Notes under the pieces: generated by a model
What the model saw: the letters and a program-made list of their open reading frames with translations, nothing else
What the model was told of the DNA's origin: nothing
The model's database searches: none
Translations under genes and position numbers: made by a program
Origin: Parvibaculum sedimenti
GTDB lineage: Bacteria > Pseudomonadota > Alphaproteobacteria > Parvibaculales > Parvibaculaceae
NCBI RefSeq assembly: GCF_009184905.1
Contig: NZ_WESC01000014.1
Location: 1-64,000 of the forward strand
DNA: 64,000 bases
Direction of reading: 5' to 3'
In this document: one piece after another, positions 18,456 to 28,478 of the stretch
Layout: each line of letters begins with the position of its first letter
Position numbering within the stretch: position 1 is the stretch's first letter

Positions 18456-19970
18456 ATGGGGCGAGTGAGCTTTGTGAGGGAGTGGAGGCCGCGAGCGGCT
18501 TTGGCCGCGCTTTTGGTTTCTGCCGGGCTTCTCGGTTTTGGCTTGCAGCCTGCCGAGGCGCGCATGGTTCCGCAAAGCCTTGCCGAGCTTTCCGCCAGGC
18601 TCTCGCCTGCGGTCGTCAATATCTCGACCACCCAGACCGTCACCGGCACGAAAGAGGACTCGGATGAGGGAGACCTCGACGAGCCGGGAAATCAGGGCGA
18701 TGAAAATAATGGCGGCGACGGGGACGGCGACTCCGCCAATCCCTTCGGCCAGCCGGTGCCGGAAGCGCCCGTACCCCCCGGCGTGCCGCAGAAGGTGCAG
18801 TCGCTGGGTTCCGGCTTTGTCGTAGACCCATCGGGGATCATTCTCACCAACAATCATGTGATCGAGGGCGCCGACAAGATCGACGTGACCTTCGCTGACG
18901 GCACGACGCTGCCCGCGAAGCTGAAGGGACGCGACGAGAAGACCGACATCGCCGTGCTGAAGGTCGAGTCGAAGACGCCGCTCGCCTATGTGAAGCTCGG
19001 CGACTCCGAGAAGCTTCGCGTTGGCGACTGGGTGATGGCGATCGGCAATCCCTTCGGCCTCGGCGGCACGGTGACGGCGGGCATCGTCTCTGCGCTTAAC
19101 CGCGACATCCATGCGGGCAATTACGACGACTTCATCCAGACTGACGCCGCGATCAATCGCGGCAATTCGGGCGGGCCGCTCTTCGCGCTCAATGGCGAGG
19201 TGATCGGCATGAACACGGCGATCATTTCGCCGTCCGGCGAATCCGTTGGCATCGGTTTCGCCACGCCGTCCAGCACCATCGCGCCCGTCCTCGCGCAGAT
19301 ACTCGAACATGGCGAGATGCGCCGCGGCTGGATTGGCGTTCGCATCCAGTCGGTGACATCGGATATCGCCGCGTCGCTCGGCCTTTCGCAGGCGCATGGC
19401 GCGTTGATCGCGGGCGTGACGCCGGGCGGCCCTGGCGAGAAGGCGGGGCTCGAAACGGGCGATCTCGTGACGGGTTTCGACGGTCATCCTGTGCGGGAAA
19501 TGCGCGATCTGCCGCGCATCGTCGCCGAAACGGAAATCGGCAAGGAAGCATCGATTGAAGTGCTGCGCGCCGGCAAGGTGAAGAACCTGACGGTGAAGGT
19601 CGGCCATCTGGCTGAAACAGACACGAAGGCCAAAACCAAGGAGAAGCCTGCGGCGAAGCCACCTGTGGCGAAAAAGACCAAGGTGCTCGGCCTCGATCTC
19701 GTCAGCGTTACGCCGGACATGCGCGAACATTTCAAGCTCGGCGCCGATGTCGAAGGCGTGCTGGTGCTCGAAGTCGATCCGGTGAGCGCAGCGGCGGACA
19801 AGGGCATCGAGCCCGGCGACGTCATCATCCGCGTTGGTCAGTCGAACGTGAAGACGCCCAAAGAGGTCGTCGCCGCAGTGGACGCGGAGAAGAAGGCAGG
19901 CCGGAGTTCGGTTCTGCTTCGGATGCTCAGCGGCAGCGCGCCGCGCTTTGTGGCGTTGCCGGTGAAGTAG
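18456..19970 (+). CDS. degP: Do/DegP-type periplasmic serine endoprotease
   Basis: A 504-residue HtrA-family protease and chaperone of the periplasm. A signal peptide spans about residues 1-36 (hydrophobic AALAALLVSAGLLGFG, cleavage near AEA). An acidic Gly-rich linker (DEGDLDEPGNQGDENNG) follows. The trypsin-like domain carries the catalytic His in NNHVIEGA, Asp in KTDIAVLKV and Ser in RGNSGGPLF. Two PDZ domains follow, separated by a Lys/Ala/Pro-rich linker (TDTKAKTKEKPAAKPPVAKK). GGAGG lies 11 bases before the ATG at 18456. It is last in the hfl operon. Confidence 0.92.
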   Translation: MGRVSFVREWRPRAALAALLVSAGLLGFGLQPAEARMVPQSLAELSARLSPAVVNISTTQTVTGTKEDSDEGDLDEPGNQGDENNGGDGDGDSANPFGQPVPEAPVPPGVPQKVQSLGSGFVVDPSGIILTNNHVIEGADKIDVTFADGTTLPAKLKGRDEKTDIAVLKVESKTPLAYVKLGDSEKLRVGDWVMAIGNPFGLGGTVTAGIVSALNRDIHAGNYDDFIQTDAAINRGNSGGPLFALNGEVIGMNTAIISPSGESVGIGFATPSSTIAPVLAQILEHGEMRRGWIGVRIQSVTSDIAASLGLSQAHGALIAGVTPGGPGEKAGLETGDLVTGFDGHPVREMRDLPRIVAETEIGKEASIEVLRAGKVKNLTVKVGHLAETDTKAKTKEKPAAKPPVAKKTKVLGLDLVSVTPDMREHFKLGADVEGVLVLEVDPVSAAADKGIEPGDVIIRVGQSNVKTPKEVVAAVDAEKKAGRSSVLLRMLSGSAPRFVALPVK

Positions 19971-19976
19971 CTCGGG

Positions 19977-20861
19977 TCAGCCCCTGATCTCTTCCCGGTG
20001 ATAACCCTGCAGATAGAGCAGAGCCGTCAGGTCGCCATGGTCGATGCGTGCATCGGCAGCCTCGGCGACGACGGGCTTCGCATGGAAGGCGACGCCCAGA
20101 CCCGCTTCCTCGATCATGCCGAGATCGTTGGCGCCGTCGCCGACAGCCATGGTCGCATGGGGCGTGAGCTTCAGTTCTTCGCGCAGGTTCACGAGCGACT
20201 CGATCTTCGCATAGCGGCCGAGGATCGGCTCGCCCACTTCGCCGGTGAGTTTGCCGTCGGCGAAGATCAGCGTGTTGGCGCGGTTGAGATTGAAGCCGAC
20301 GGCGGCGGCGACGCGCTCGGTGAAGAAAGTGAAGCCGCCCGAGACGAGGGCGCAGGTCGCGCCATTCGCACGCATCGTGCTTACAAGGGCGCGTCCACCG
20401 GGTGTCTCGACAATGCGCTCGGCATAGACTTTTTCGAGCGAGGCGAGGGGCAGGCCCTTCAACAGGCCGACGCGCTCTTTTAGCGCCGGTTCGAAGGCGA
20501 TCTCGCCGCGCATGGCGCGTTCCGTGATCGCGGAAATCCGGTCCTTGATGCCCAGTTCAGCGGCCAGCTCGTCGATGCACTCCTGCTGGATGATCGTCGA
20601 GTCCATGTCGGCGACGAGAAGGCCCTTCTTGCGGTTACCCGCGACCTGCACCGAAAGATCGATTTTCGTGTCCGAAAACCTGGCCCGGATCGTCGCCTCA
20701 ACGGATTTCCCGTCCTCGGCCTCGAAATGGAGGTCGCAGGCGGCACCCGGCGCAAGCCAGTCTGGCGCGGAGGGCGAGGGCAAAATGCTGCCGGCGGCGG
20801 CGACAAGTGTCTCGGTGAGTGCCGTGGCGCTGTTACCGATCAGGGTGAGGGTGTATTTCAT
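19977..20861 (-). CDS. serB: Phosphoserine phosphatase
   Basis: The 294-residue HAD-superfamily enzyme removes phosphate from O-phospho-L-serine in the last step of serine synthesis. Motif I is VADMDSTII with the nucleophile and acid/base aspartates. Motif II is in CALVSGGFTFF. A conserved lysine occurs near YAKIESLVNL, and motif III is MAVGDGANDLGMI. The N-terminal 80 residues are an ACT-like regulatory extension. It is convergent with degP (6-base gap) and divergent from miaA. Confidence 0.95.
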   Translation of the reverse strand: MKYTLTLIGNSATALTETLVAAAGSILPSPSAPDWLAPGAACDLHFEAEDGKSVEATIRARFSDTKIDLSVQVAGNRKKGLLVADMDSTIIQQECIDELAAELGIKDRISAITERAMRGEIAFEPALKERVGLLKGLPLASLEKVYAERIVETPGGRALVSTMRANGATCALVSGGFTFFTERVAAAVGFNLNRANTLIFADGKLTGEVGEPILGRYAKIESLVNLREELKLTPHATMAVGDGANDLGMIEEAGLGVAFHAKPVVAEAADARIDHGDLTALLYLQGYHREEIRG

Positions 20862-20879
20862 GCCGAAACGAGTCCAGAT

Positions 20880-20978
20880 ACGTCATGCCCCGCTTCAGGC
20901 GGGGCATCCACGTCTTCGCTGCGAAGAAGGATTATGCCGCGAAGGCGTGGATGGCCCGGACAAGCCGGGCCATGACGA
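20880..20978. repeat. REP-like palindromic element, copy C
   Basis: Two arms: CGTCATGCCCCGC-TTCAGGCGGGGCATCCACG and GCGTGGATGGCCCGG-ACAAGCCGGGCCATGACG, with a GAAG/AAGG spacer between. It fills the gap between the divergent serB and miaA starts, so promoters for both genes must lie in or beside it. Confidence 0.7.
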
Positions 20979-20992
20979 CAAAAAGGTGTGCG

Positions 20993-21943
20993 GTGGATAA
21001 GCCACTCGACGTCAAACAGGCGATCCTTATTGCAGGGCCGACCGCAAGCGGCAAGTCCGCGCTGGCGCTCGGTCTGGCCGAAAGGCTGGGCGGCGAGATC
21101 GTCAACGCGGACTCGATGCAGATCTACCGCGAATTGCGGGTGCTAACGGCCCGCCCCTCGGCCGCGGAAGAGGCTCGCGTCCCGCATCATCTTTATGGCG
21201 TGATTTCCGGGGCGGAGCTTTGCTCGGCCGGTCGCTGGTCCCGCATGGCGATCGAAGCCATTGCCGATATCGAGGCGCGGGGCCATGTCCCTATCGTTGT
21301 CGGCGGCACGGGGCTTTATTTCAAGGCGCTGATCGAGGGCTTTTCGCCCATTCCGGACGTGCCCGACGCGGTGCGCGAGGCGGCGCGTTCGGAGGTCGAG
21401 GCGGCGGGCGACGAGGCCCACGCCCTGCTCGCGGCGGTCGATCCGGCTCTCGCCGAGGTCATCCGCCCCTCCGACCGGCAGCGCATCGCCCGCGGCATCG
21501 AGGTCGCCCGGGCGACAGGGCGGCCCCTCAGCGCATGGCAGAAACAGCCGCGCGAGCCCTTGCTCGCAGGGAGTATCGCCAAAATCGTGCTGGCGCCGGA
21601 CCGCGCCTGGCTTCGCGCCCGCTGCGACGCCCGTTTCGAGACGATGGTGCAGGAGGGCGCCATCGAGGAAGCCCGCGCGCTTGCCGCAATGCACCTCGCC
21701 CCGGAACTTCCGGTGATGAAAGCCCTCGGCCTCAGGCCCCTCATCGACTATGTATCTGGAAAGATTGAGCTTTCAGAAGCCGTTACGCTTGGCCAGGCGG
21801 AGACGCGGGCCTATGCCAAACGGCAGGAGACCTGGTTCAAAACTCAGATGATTACGTGGCAGCGCTTTTCTGAGCAAGATTCGGAAAGGCTTTTGGCAAA
21901 AATCTTTTCATTTATTGATGGTTTGGGGTTGACCCGCCCCTGA
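20993..21943 (+). CDS. miaA: tRNA dimethylallyltransferase MiaA
   Basis: The 316-residue enzyme adds a dimethylallyl group to N6 of adenosine 37 of tRNAs that read codons beginning with U. It has the P-loop AGPTASGKSALALGLA, NADSMQIYRELRVLTARPS, HHLYGVI, VGGTGLYFKALIEG and PETRAYAKRQETWFKTQ-like C-terminal motifs (here AETRAYAKRQETWF). I chose GTG 20993 with AAAAGG six bases upstream; the in-frame ATG at 20972 lies inside the repeat element. Downstream sequence leads into repeat copy D and then ilvB. Confidence 0.95.
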   Translation: MDKPLDVKQAILIAGPTASGKSALALGLAERLGGEIVNADSMQIYRELRVLTARPSAAEEARVPHHLYGVISGAELCSAGRWSRMAIEAIADIEARGHVPIVVGGTGLYFKALIEGFSPIPDVPDAVREAARSEVEAAGDEAHALLAAVDPALAEVIRPSDRQRIARGIEVARATGRPLSAWQKQPREPLLAGSIAKIVLAPDRAWLRARCDARFETMVQEGAIEEARALAAMHLAPELPVMKALGLRPLIDYVSGKIELSEAVTLGQAETRAYAKRQETWFKTQMITWQRFSEQDSERLLAKIFSFIDGLGLTRP

Positions 21944-21987
21944 GGCGCAGCTAGGTTGCCCGCGATTTTGAGGCTCCCTCGCTCGCT

Positions 21988-22070
21988 ATGGCCCGGTCTG
22001 TCCGGGCCATCATGTTTTTGGAGGCGGCGAGAGGGACGTGGATGGCCCACATGAAGCGGGCCATGACGCA
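21988..22070. repeat. REP-like palindromic element, copy D
   Basis: Arms ATGGCCCGG-TCTGTCCGGGCCATCATG and ACGTGGATGGCCCACATGAAGCGGGCCATGACG enclose a GGAGGCGGCGAGAGGG spacer. It is the fourth clear copy of the element in this window and separates miaA from ilvB. Confidence 0.65.
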
Positions 22071-22090
22071 CAAACGGAAGGAAGCGACCC

Positions 22091-23848
22091 ATGGCTGCCC
22101 AGGAACTGACAGGCGCTGAAATTGTCATCAAGGCTCTGGTCGATCAGGGCGTGGACACCATTTTCGGCTATCCGGGCGGCGCGGTGCTTCCGATCTATGA
22201 CGCGCTGTTCCAGCAGAACAAGATCCGCCACATCCTCGTCCGCCACGAGCAGGGTGCCGTCCATGCGGCGGAAGGCTATGCGCGCTCGACGGGCAAGCCC
22301 GGCGTCGTCCTCGTGACCTCCGGTCCCGGCGCGACCAATGCCGTCACCGGCCTCACCGATGCGCTGATGGATTCGATCCCGCTCGTCTGCCTGACGGGGC
22401 AGGTCGCCACGCATCTGATCGGCAACGACGCCTTCCAGGAATGCGACACGGTCGGCATCACGCGCCCCTGCACGAAACACAACTGGCTCGTCAATTCGGC
22501 GAAAGAGCTGACGCGCGTCATGCACGAGGCTTTCTATGTCGCGACCAATGGCCGTCCGGGCCCGGTCGTCATCGACATCCCGAAGGACGTTCAGTTTCAG
22601 AAGGCCGAATATGTCGGCCCGCAGAATGTCGTCCACAAGACCTATCGTCCGAAGGTGAAGGGCGACATCGAGGCGATCAAGGCGGCGGTCGATCTGATCG
22701 CCACCGCGAAGAAGCCGATCTTCTACACGGGCGGCGGCATCATCAATTCGGGGCCTTTCGCCAGCCAGCTGCTGCGCGAATTCGTGCAGCTCACGGGCTT
22801 CCCGATCACCTCGACGTTGATGGGCCTCGGTGCTTATCCCGCCTCCGACAAGCAGTGGCTCGGCATGCTCGGCATGCATGGCACCTACGAAGCCAACAAT
22901 GCGATGCATGACTGCGACGTCATGATCAATATCGGCGCGCGCTTCGACGACCGTGTGACGGGCCGCATTGATGCCTTTGCGCCGAACTCGAAGAAGATAC
23001 ACATCGACATCGATGCGTCCTCGATCAACAAGATCATCCACGCCGATATCGGCATTGTCGGCGATGCGGGCCATGTCCTTGAGGACATGATCCGCATCTG
23101 GAAGTCGAAGGCCGTGAAGATCGACAAGTCCGCGCTTGCCGACTGGTGGAGGCAGATCGACCATTGGCGCGACCGTCGCTCGCTTGACTACAAGAAGTCG
23201 GACGAGATCATCAAACCGCAATATGCGATCGAGCGTCTCTACCAGCTGACCAAGGACCGCGAGACCTACATCACGACCGAAGTCGGCCAGCATCAGATGT
23301 GGGCGGCCCAGCACTATCACTTCGAGAAGCCGAACCGCTGGCTGACTTCCGGCGGCCTAGGCACGATGGGCTACGGCCTGCCGGCGGCTATCGGTGTGCA
23401 GATCGCGCATCCGGATGCACTCGTCATCGACATCGCGGGCGAAGCCTCGATCCAGATGTGCATTCAGGAAATCTCGACAGCCATGCAGTTCATGGCGCCG
23501 GTCAAGATCTTCATCCTGAACAACGAATATATGGGCATGGTGCGCCAGTGGCAGGAACTGCTGCATGGCGGCCGCTACTCGCACTCCTATTCGGAGTCGC
23601 TGCCCGACTTCGTGAAGCTCGCCGAAGCCTTCGGCGCGGTGGGCATCCGGGCGAAGACGCCCGGCGAACTCGACGACAAGATCAAGCAGATGATCGACAC
23701 CCCCGGACCGGTGGTTTTCGACTGCGTGGTCGACAAGTTCGAGAATTGCTACCCGATGATCCCCTCGGGTGCTGCCCATAATGAAATGATCCTGGGCGAC
23801 GACCCTGAAGCCGCCATGGTCACGGAAGAGGGCAAAATGCTCGTTTAA
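22091..23848 (+). CDS. ilvB: Acetolactate synthase, large (catalytic) subunit
   Basis: The 585-residue thiamine-diphosphate enzyme condenses two pyruvates, or pyruvate and 2-oxobutyrate, in the first common step of valine, leucine and isoleucine synthesis. It shows GYPGGAVLPIYDAL, the catalytic glutamate in LVRHEQGAVHAAEGYARSTG, GPGATNAVTGL and the FAD/quinone-region RFDDRVTGRIDAFAP. The ThDP-Mg binding motif is GEASIQMCIQEI...LNNEYMGMV. GGAAGGAAG precedes the start. ilvN and ilvC follow on the same strand. Confidence 0.97.
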   Translation: MAAQELTGAEIVIKALVDQGVDTIFGYPGGAVLPIYDALFQQNKIRHILVRHEQGAVHAAEGYARSTGKPGVVLVTSGPGATNAVTGLTDALMDSIPLVCLTGQVATHLIGNDAFQECDTVGITRPCTKHNWLVNSAKELTRVMHEAFYVATNGRPGPVVIDIPKDVQFQKAEYVGPQNVVHKTYRPKVKGDIEAIKAAVDLIATAKKPIFYTGGGIINSGPFASQLLREFVQLTGFPITSTLMGLGAYPASDKQWLGMLGMHGTYEANNAMHDCDVMINIGARFDDRVTGRIDAFAPNSKKIHIDIDASSINKIIHADIGIVGDAGHVLEDMIRIWKSKAVKIDKSALADWWRQIDHWRDRRSLDYKKSDEIIKPQYAIERLYQLTKDRETYITTEVGQHQMWAAQHYHFEKPNRWLTSGGLGTMGYGLPAAIGVQIAHPDALVIDIAGEASIQMCIQEISTAMQFMAPVKIFILNNEYMGMVRQWQELLHGGRYSHSYSESLPDFVKLAEAFGAVGIRAKTPGELDDKIKQMIDTPGPVVFDCVVDKFENCYPMIPSGAAHNEMILGDDPEAAMVTEEGKMLV

Positions 23849-23856
23849 CGGCTTTT

Positions 23857-23875
23857 CGGCCCCCAAAAGGGGCCG
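23857..23875 (+). terminator. Hairpin between ilvB and ilvN
   Basis: CGGCCCC (23857-23863) and GGGGCCG (23869-23875) form a 7-bp G+C-rich stem with a CAAAA loop just after the ilvB stop. No run of T follows, so it is more likely a transcript-stabilising or partial attenuating hairpin than a full terminator. Confidence 0.35.
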
Positions 23876-23971
23876 ATTGCCCTTTCGCGCCGGGCCTCCC
23901 CTGGGCTATAGAGCCGGGGCAAAGCGGGGCAGGCGCTCGCCTTTATGTGAAAAACCAAGCCCGCAGGGACG

Positions 23972-25541
<1,570 letters not shown>

Positions 25542-25574
25542 CGCGATCTCGCGAACAGCCCTAGTCGCTACAGG

Positions 25575-25612
25575 GGGCCCTCCGCGGAGATCGCGGAGGG
25601 CCCTTTCTCTTT
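25575..25612 (+). terminator. Rho-independent terminator of the ilv operon
   Basis: GGGCCCTCCGCG (25575-25586) pairs perfectly with CGCGGAGGGCCC (25592-25603), a 12-bp stem with loop GAGAT, followed by TTTCTCTTT. It lies 34 bases after the ilvC stop. Confidence 0.92.
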
Positions 25613-25636
25613 GGGGCGACGATGAATTGATGAATG

Positions 25637-25664
25637 TCATCCGGGTTTCATGCGGGGATGACAG
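25637..25664. repeat. Short REP-like fragment
   Basis: GTCATCCGGGTTTCATGCGGGGATGAC is a single-arm relative of the larger palindromic elements (CATG core, GTCAT/ATGAC ends). It lies in the leader of the racemase-family gene. Confidence 0.35.
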
Positions 25665-25699
25665 TTAGACTTGAACAGTCGAGGTTGAAGGAGAGCGAC

Positions 25700-26404
25700 A
25701 TGCCCCCATCGTCTCAGCGTCACGGCGCCGACATCGCCTTTCTGCATACGGCGGCGATCCATATCGACACTTTCGACGCGCTCGGAGCCGAGATCGCGCC
25801 GGAATTGAAGCTCACCCATGTGGTGCGCGAGGATCTGCTCGCCGCCGCCGAGAAGGCGGGGCATGCGACGCCGGGGCTCGTGCTCAAGACGCGCGAGGCG
25901 CTGCTGGCATTGGCCGATGGAGGCGCGAGTACGGTCGTCTGCACCTGCTCGACGCTGGGCGCGGTTGCCGAAGCGGCGAATGCAGAGGCCGCCGTGCCGA
26001 TCCTCCGGATCGACCGGCCGATGGCCGACCTCGCGGTTCTGCTAGGTCATCGCATCGGCATCGCCGCCTGTGTGCCCGCGACCGTGCCGAATACCGAGGC
26101 GTTGATCGCCGAATCGGCCCGGGCCGTCGCACGGGATTTCGAGCTCGAAACCTTCCTTTTCGACGACATCTGGACCGCGTTCCGGGAGGGGCGGCTCGAC
26201 GACTATTACCAGGGGATCGCGGCACGGATCGCCGATATAGCCCGTCGCGTCGACGTGCTGGTCCTCGCCCAGGCCTCGATGGCCCCTGCGGCGGCGCTTT
26301 GTCACAATCTTCCGATTCCGGTCCTTTCCAGTCCCCGGATCGGCTTCGAGGCGGCGGCGCGGCTCGCCAACCAGGTCAAGACGATGCGGCGAAATGCGCG
26401 TTGA
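25700..26404 (+). CDS. Asp/Glu/hydantoin racemase-family protein
   Basis: A 234-residue protein related to aspartate/glutamate and arylmalonate racemases. The two active-site cysteines expected for the family are plausibly in VVCTCSTLGAVAEAA and in a later position; the second half carries ASMAPAAALCHNLPIPVLSSPRIGFEAA. GIAACVPATVPNTEALI matches the inter-domain segment. The real substrate is not predictable. Start ATG 25700 has AAGGAGAGCGAC upstream. Downstream, overlapping its stop, lies a promoter-like TTGACA for the iron-uptake pair. Confidence 0.72.
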   Translation: MPPSSQRHGADIAFLHTAAIHIDTFDALGAEIAPELKLTHVVREDLLAAAEKAGHATPGLVLKTREALLALADGGASTVVCTCSTLGAVAEAANAEAAVPILRIDRPMADLAVLLGHRIGIAACVPATVPNTEALIAESARAVARDFELETFLFDDIWTAFREGRLDDYYQGIAARIADIARRVDVLVLAQASMAPAAALCHNLPIPVLSSPRIGFEAAARLANQVKTMRRNAR

Positions 26405-26436
26405 CATAAGTTGCGAATGATTATCAGATGCCGCAA
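26401..26436 (+). promoter_or_regulatory. Putative Fur-type iron box over a promoter
   Basis: TGATTATCA (26418-26426) is a perfect 9-base palindrome matching the core of Fur-type boxes (GATAATGATTATCATTATC). It is flanked by TTGCG (26411-26415) and its inverse CGCAA (26432-26436). A -35-like TTGACA stands at 26401-26406. It lies 34 bases before an iron-uptake gene pair, which fits iron-dependent repression. Confidence 0.5.
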
Positions 26437-26469
26437 GTTCAATCTGCCTAACCTGCGGGCCCGAAAAAC

Positions 26470-26808
26470 ATGATGCGTCATTTCCTGTCTGCTGCGGCTG
26501 TGATCCTCGTCATGGGAGCCGCGGCGCCTGCGTTTGCCGAGGAGCCGGCGACTTTCGAAATCACGATCAAGGATCACAAGTTCGACCCGGCCGTCCTCGA
26601 AGTGCCGGCGAACAAGGAGATCAAGCTCGTCGTCAAGAATCTCGACGAGACGCCGGAGGAATTCGAATCCACCGAACTCAACCGCGAGAAGATCATCGGC
26701 GGCGGCAGGCAGGGCGTCTTCTATCTCGATCCGCTGAAGGCGGGGACCTACCCCTTCTTCGGCGAGTTCAATCAGGCGACGGCGCAAGGCAAGCTGATCG
26801 CCAAATAA
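26470..26808 (+). CDS. Periplasmic cupredoxin-domain protein (EfeO-like)
   Basis: A 112-residue exported protein. A signal peptide spans about residues 1-24 (hydrophobic core FLSAAAVILVMGAAAPAFA). The mature part is a single cupredoxin-like domain, FEITIKDHKFDPAVLEVPANKEIKLVVKN...EEFES, ending AGTYPFFGEF. It resembles the N-terminal cupredoxin domain of EfeO but has no M75 peptidase domain. It lies 18 bases upstream of an FTR1 permease, so it probably captures or oxidises ferrous iron for that transporter. Confidence 0.82.
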   Translation: MMRHFLSAAAVILVMGAAAPAFAEEPATFEITIKDHKFDPAVLEVPANKEIKLVVKNLDETPEEFESTELNREKIIGGGRQGVFYLDPLKAGTYPFFGEFNQATAQGKLIAK

Positions 26809-26826
26809 TTTGTAAGGTAGCTCGCC

Positions 26827-27690
26827 ATGCTCGCGACCCTGATCATCGTCTTTCGTGAAGTCATCGAGGCGGCGCTTGTCCTCAGCATCGTCGCGGCTGC
26901 GACGAGGGGTGTGGCGGGCCGTCACAAGTGGCTCGTGCTCGGCGTCCTGGGCGGTCTTGCGGGCGCGGCCCTCGTCGCGATCTTCGCGGGCGCGATTTCA
27001 GACTCGCTGGAAGGGGCGGGGCAGGAAGTCTTCAACGCCAGCGTGCTCTTCGTCGCCGTCATCATGCTTGCCTGGCACAATGTCTGGATGAGCAGCCATG
27101 GCCGCGAGCTTGCCGCGGAGATGAAGGCTGTGGGGCACGACGTGTCGGTGGGCGCGCGCCCGCTTTATGCGGTTGCCATCGTTGTCGGCATGGCCATCCT
27201 GCGCGAGGGCTCGGAAGTCGTGCTTTTCCTTTACGGCATTGCGAGCGGCGGTGTCGGAGCCTCGGGCCTTCTGTTCGGCGGCGTGATCGGCGTTGCGGCA
27301 GGTGCGGCGCTGGGCTTCGCGCTTTATTTCGGTCTGCTCAATCTCTCGACGCGCCACCTGTTCTCGGTGACGAGCTGGCTGATCCTGCTGCTCGCGGCGG
27401 GCATGGCCGCGCAGGGCGCGAATTTCCTCACACAGGCCGATATTCTTCCTTCGCTCGGCCGCGCGATCTGGGACACGTCGTGGCTGCTGACGGAAAGCAG
27501 TCTCGTCGGTCAGCTTCTCCACACGCTGATCGGCTATACGGCGCGGCCCTCGGGTATCCAGATTGTCTTCTATGTGGGAACGCTCATCCTCATCGGCGGC
27601 GCGATGAAGCTCTACGGCGACACGCGCACCCAGGCGAAGTCCGGCGGTCAGCCGAAATCCGGCAACGCTGCGCCGCGTCCCATCGCCTGA
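26827..27690 (+). CDS. FTR1-family iron permease (EfeU-like)
   Basis: The 287-residue polytopic inner-membrane protein has about seven hydrophobic helices. It carries two E-containing motifs typical of FTR1/EfeU: REVIEAALVLS near residue 10 (variant of REGLEA) and REGSEVVLFLYGI near residue 130. These are the iron-coordinating RExxE motifs. A short polar C-terminal tail ends the protein. With the cupredoxin gene it forms a two-gene uptake unit; an EfeB peroxidase is not present in the neighbourhood. Upstream it is likely controlled by the Fur-like box. Confidence 0.88.
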   Translation: MLATLIIVFREVIEAALVLSIVAAATRGVAGRHKWLVLGVLGGLAGAALVAIFAGAISDSLEGAGQEVFNASVLFVAVIMLAWHNVWMSSHGRELAAEMKAVGHDVSVGARPLYAVAIVVGMAILREGSEVVLFLYGIASGGVGASGLLFGGVIGVAAGAALGFALYFGLLNLSTRHLFSVTSWLILLLAAGMAAQGANFLTQADILPSLGRAIWDTSWLLTESSLVGQLLHTLIGYTARPSGIQIVFYVGTLILIGGAMKLYGDTRTQAKSGGQPKSGNAAPRPIA

Positions 27691-27692
27691 CT

Positions 27693-28400
27693 TCAGTAAA
27701 ACCAGGAATTGACGCCCGAGCGGTCGAAGGGCTGCCAGGCTCCTTCCGGCAGCGCCAGCCGGTCGGCAATCGCCCAGAGCACGAGCGGATTGACGCTCAT
27801 GCCCATGTGGCTGGCCTGAACCTCTATATTGTCCGTTTGCGGACTTTCCGCTTCGCGGCATGCTTCCCATGGCACGACGCCATCGCTCTTCGAATAGATA
27901 GCGGTGCAGGGCACGGGCGGCGCAACGCGCAGGCGTTTGGCGAGTTCGGGGTCGTAGCTTCCGTCCATTCTGTAGCCGGCGGCAAAGGGGCTTCCCAGCG
28001 TGATGACCTGACGCACCAGCGAGGGCAGATCGCGGGCAAGCTCGCGCGCATAGATGCCGCCAAGCGACCAGCCGATGATGCTGACGCGGCGCTGATAGCG
28101 GTCGGACAATTCCTTGAAGCGGTCGCGTACGCCCTGCCGGATCTTCTCGCTCGGGCCCCAGTTCATGCCGAGCTTCCAGGGATGGACCTGATAGCCAAGC
28201 ATCTGGAGATAGCGGCGCAGCACCACCGTCGAGCCATCGGAAGTCAGCATGCCGGGCAGAACGAGAACCGGGTGGCCATCGCCGCGCGGCGCATGCATCA
28301 GCGCGGGCAAAGCGGGCGCCATGGAACCCAGTTCGAGAAAGGCGCGGAGTTCTCCGAGCCGGGAAAAGAGGCTCGGCTCTTCAGGCACGGAATAGGACAT
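27693..28400 (-). CDS. Alpha/beta-hydrolase, lipase-like
   Basis: A 235-residue protein with the nucleophile elbow IGWSLGGIYARELA. LVLPGMLTSDGS forms the oxyanion-hole region, and an Asp (SKSDGVVPW) and a His (QASHMGMSVNP) are in the right order for a catalytic triad. It is closest to triacylglycerol-lipase-type or PGAP1-like hydrolases. No signal peptide is evident. ATG 28400 has GGAG upstream; a longer frame from 28427 lacks one. It converges with the iron permease gene (2-base gap). Confidence 0.75.
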   Translation of the reverse strand: MSYSVPEEPSLFSRLGELRAFLELGSMAPALPALMHAPRGDGHPVLVLPGMLTSDGSTVVLRRYLQMLGYQVHPWKLGMNWGPSEKIRQGVRDRFKELSDRYQRRVSIIGWSLGGIYARELARDLPSLVRQVITLGSPFAAGYRMDGSYDPELAKRLRVAPPVPCTAIYSKSDGVVPWEACREAESPQTDNIEVQASHMGMSVNPLVLWAIADRLALPEGAWQPFDRSGVNSWFY

Positions 28401-28478
28401 GGGAACTCCGGGGTGACGCAGCGGCACGCGCCATGTTAGCGCGTCCGGCGCTTCCGGTCACTCGATGATGACGGGCGC

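Noticed and set aside
22010-23320. A 436-residue minus-strand frame over ilvB
   Set aside because: It is an antisense shadow of ilvB, without any recognisable motif or start signal.
26928-28439. A 503-residue plus-strand frame across the FTR1 and lipase genes
   Set aside because: It is out of frame with FTR1 and antisense to the hydrolase gene; both real genes have clear motifs.
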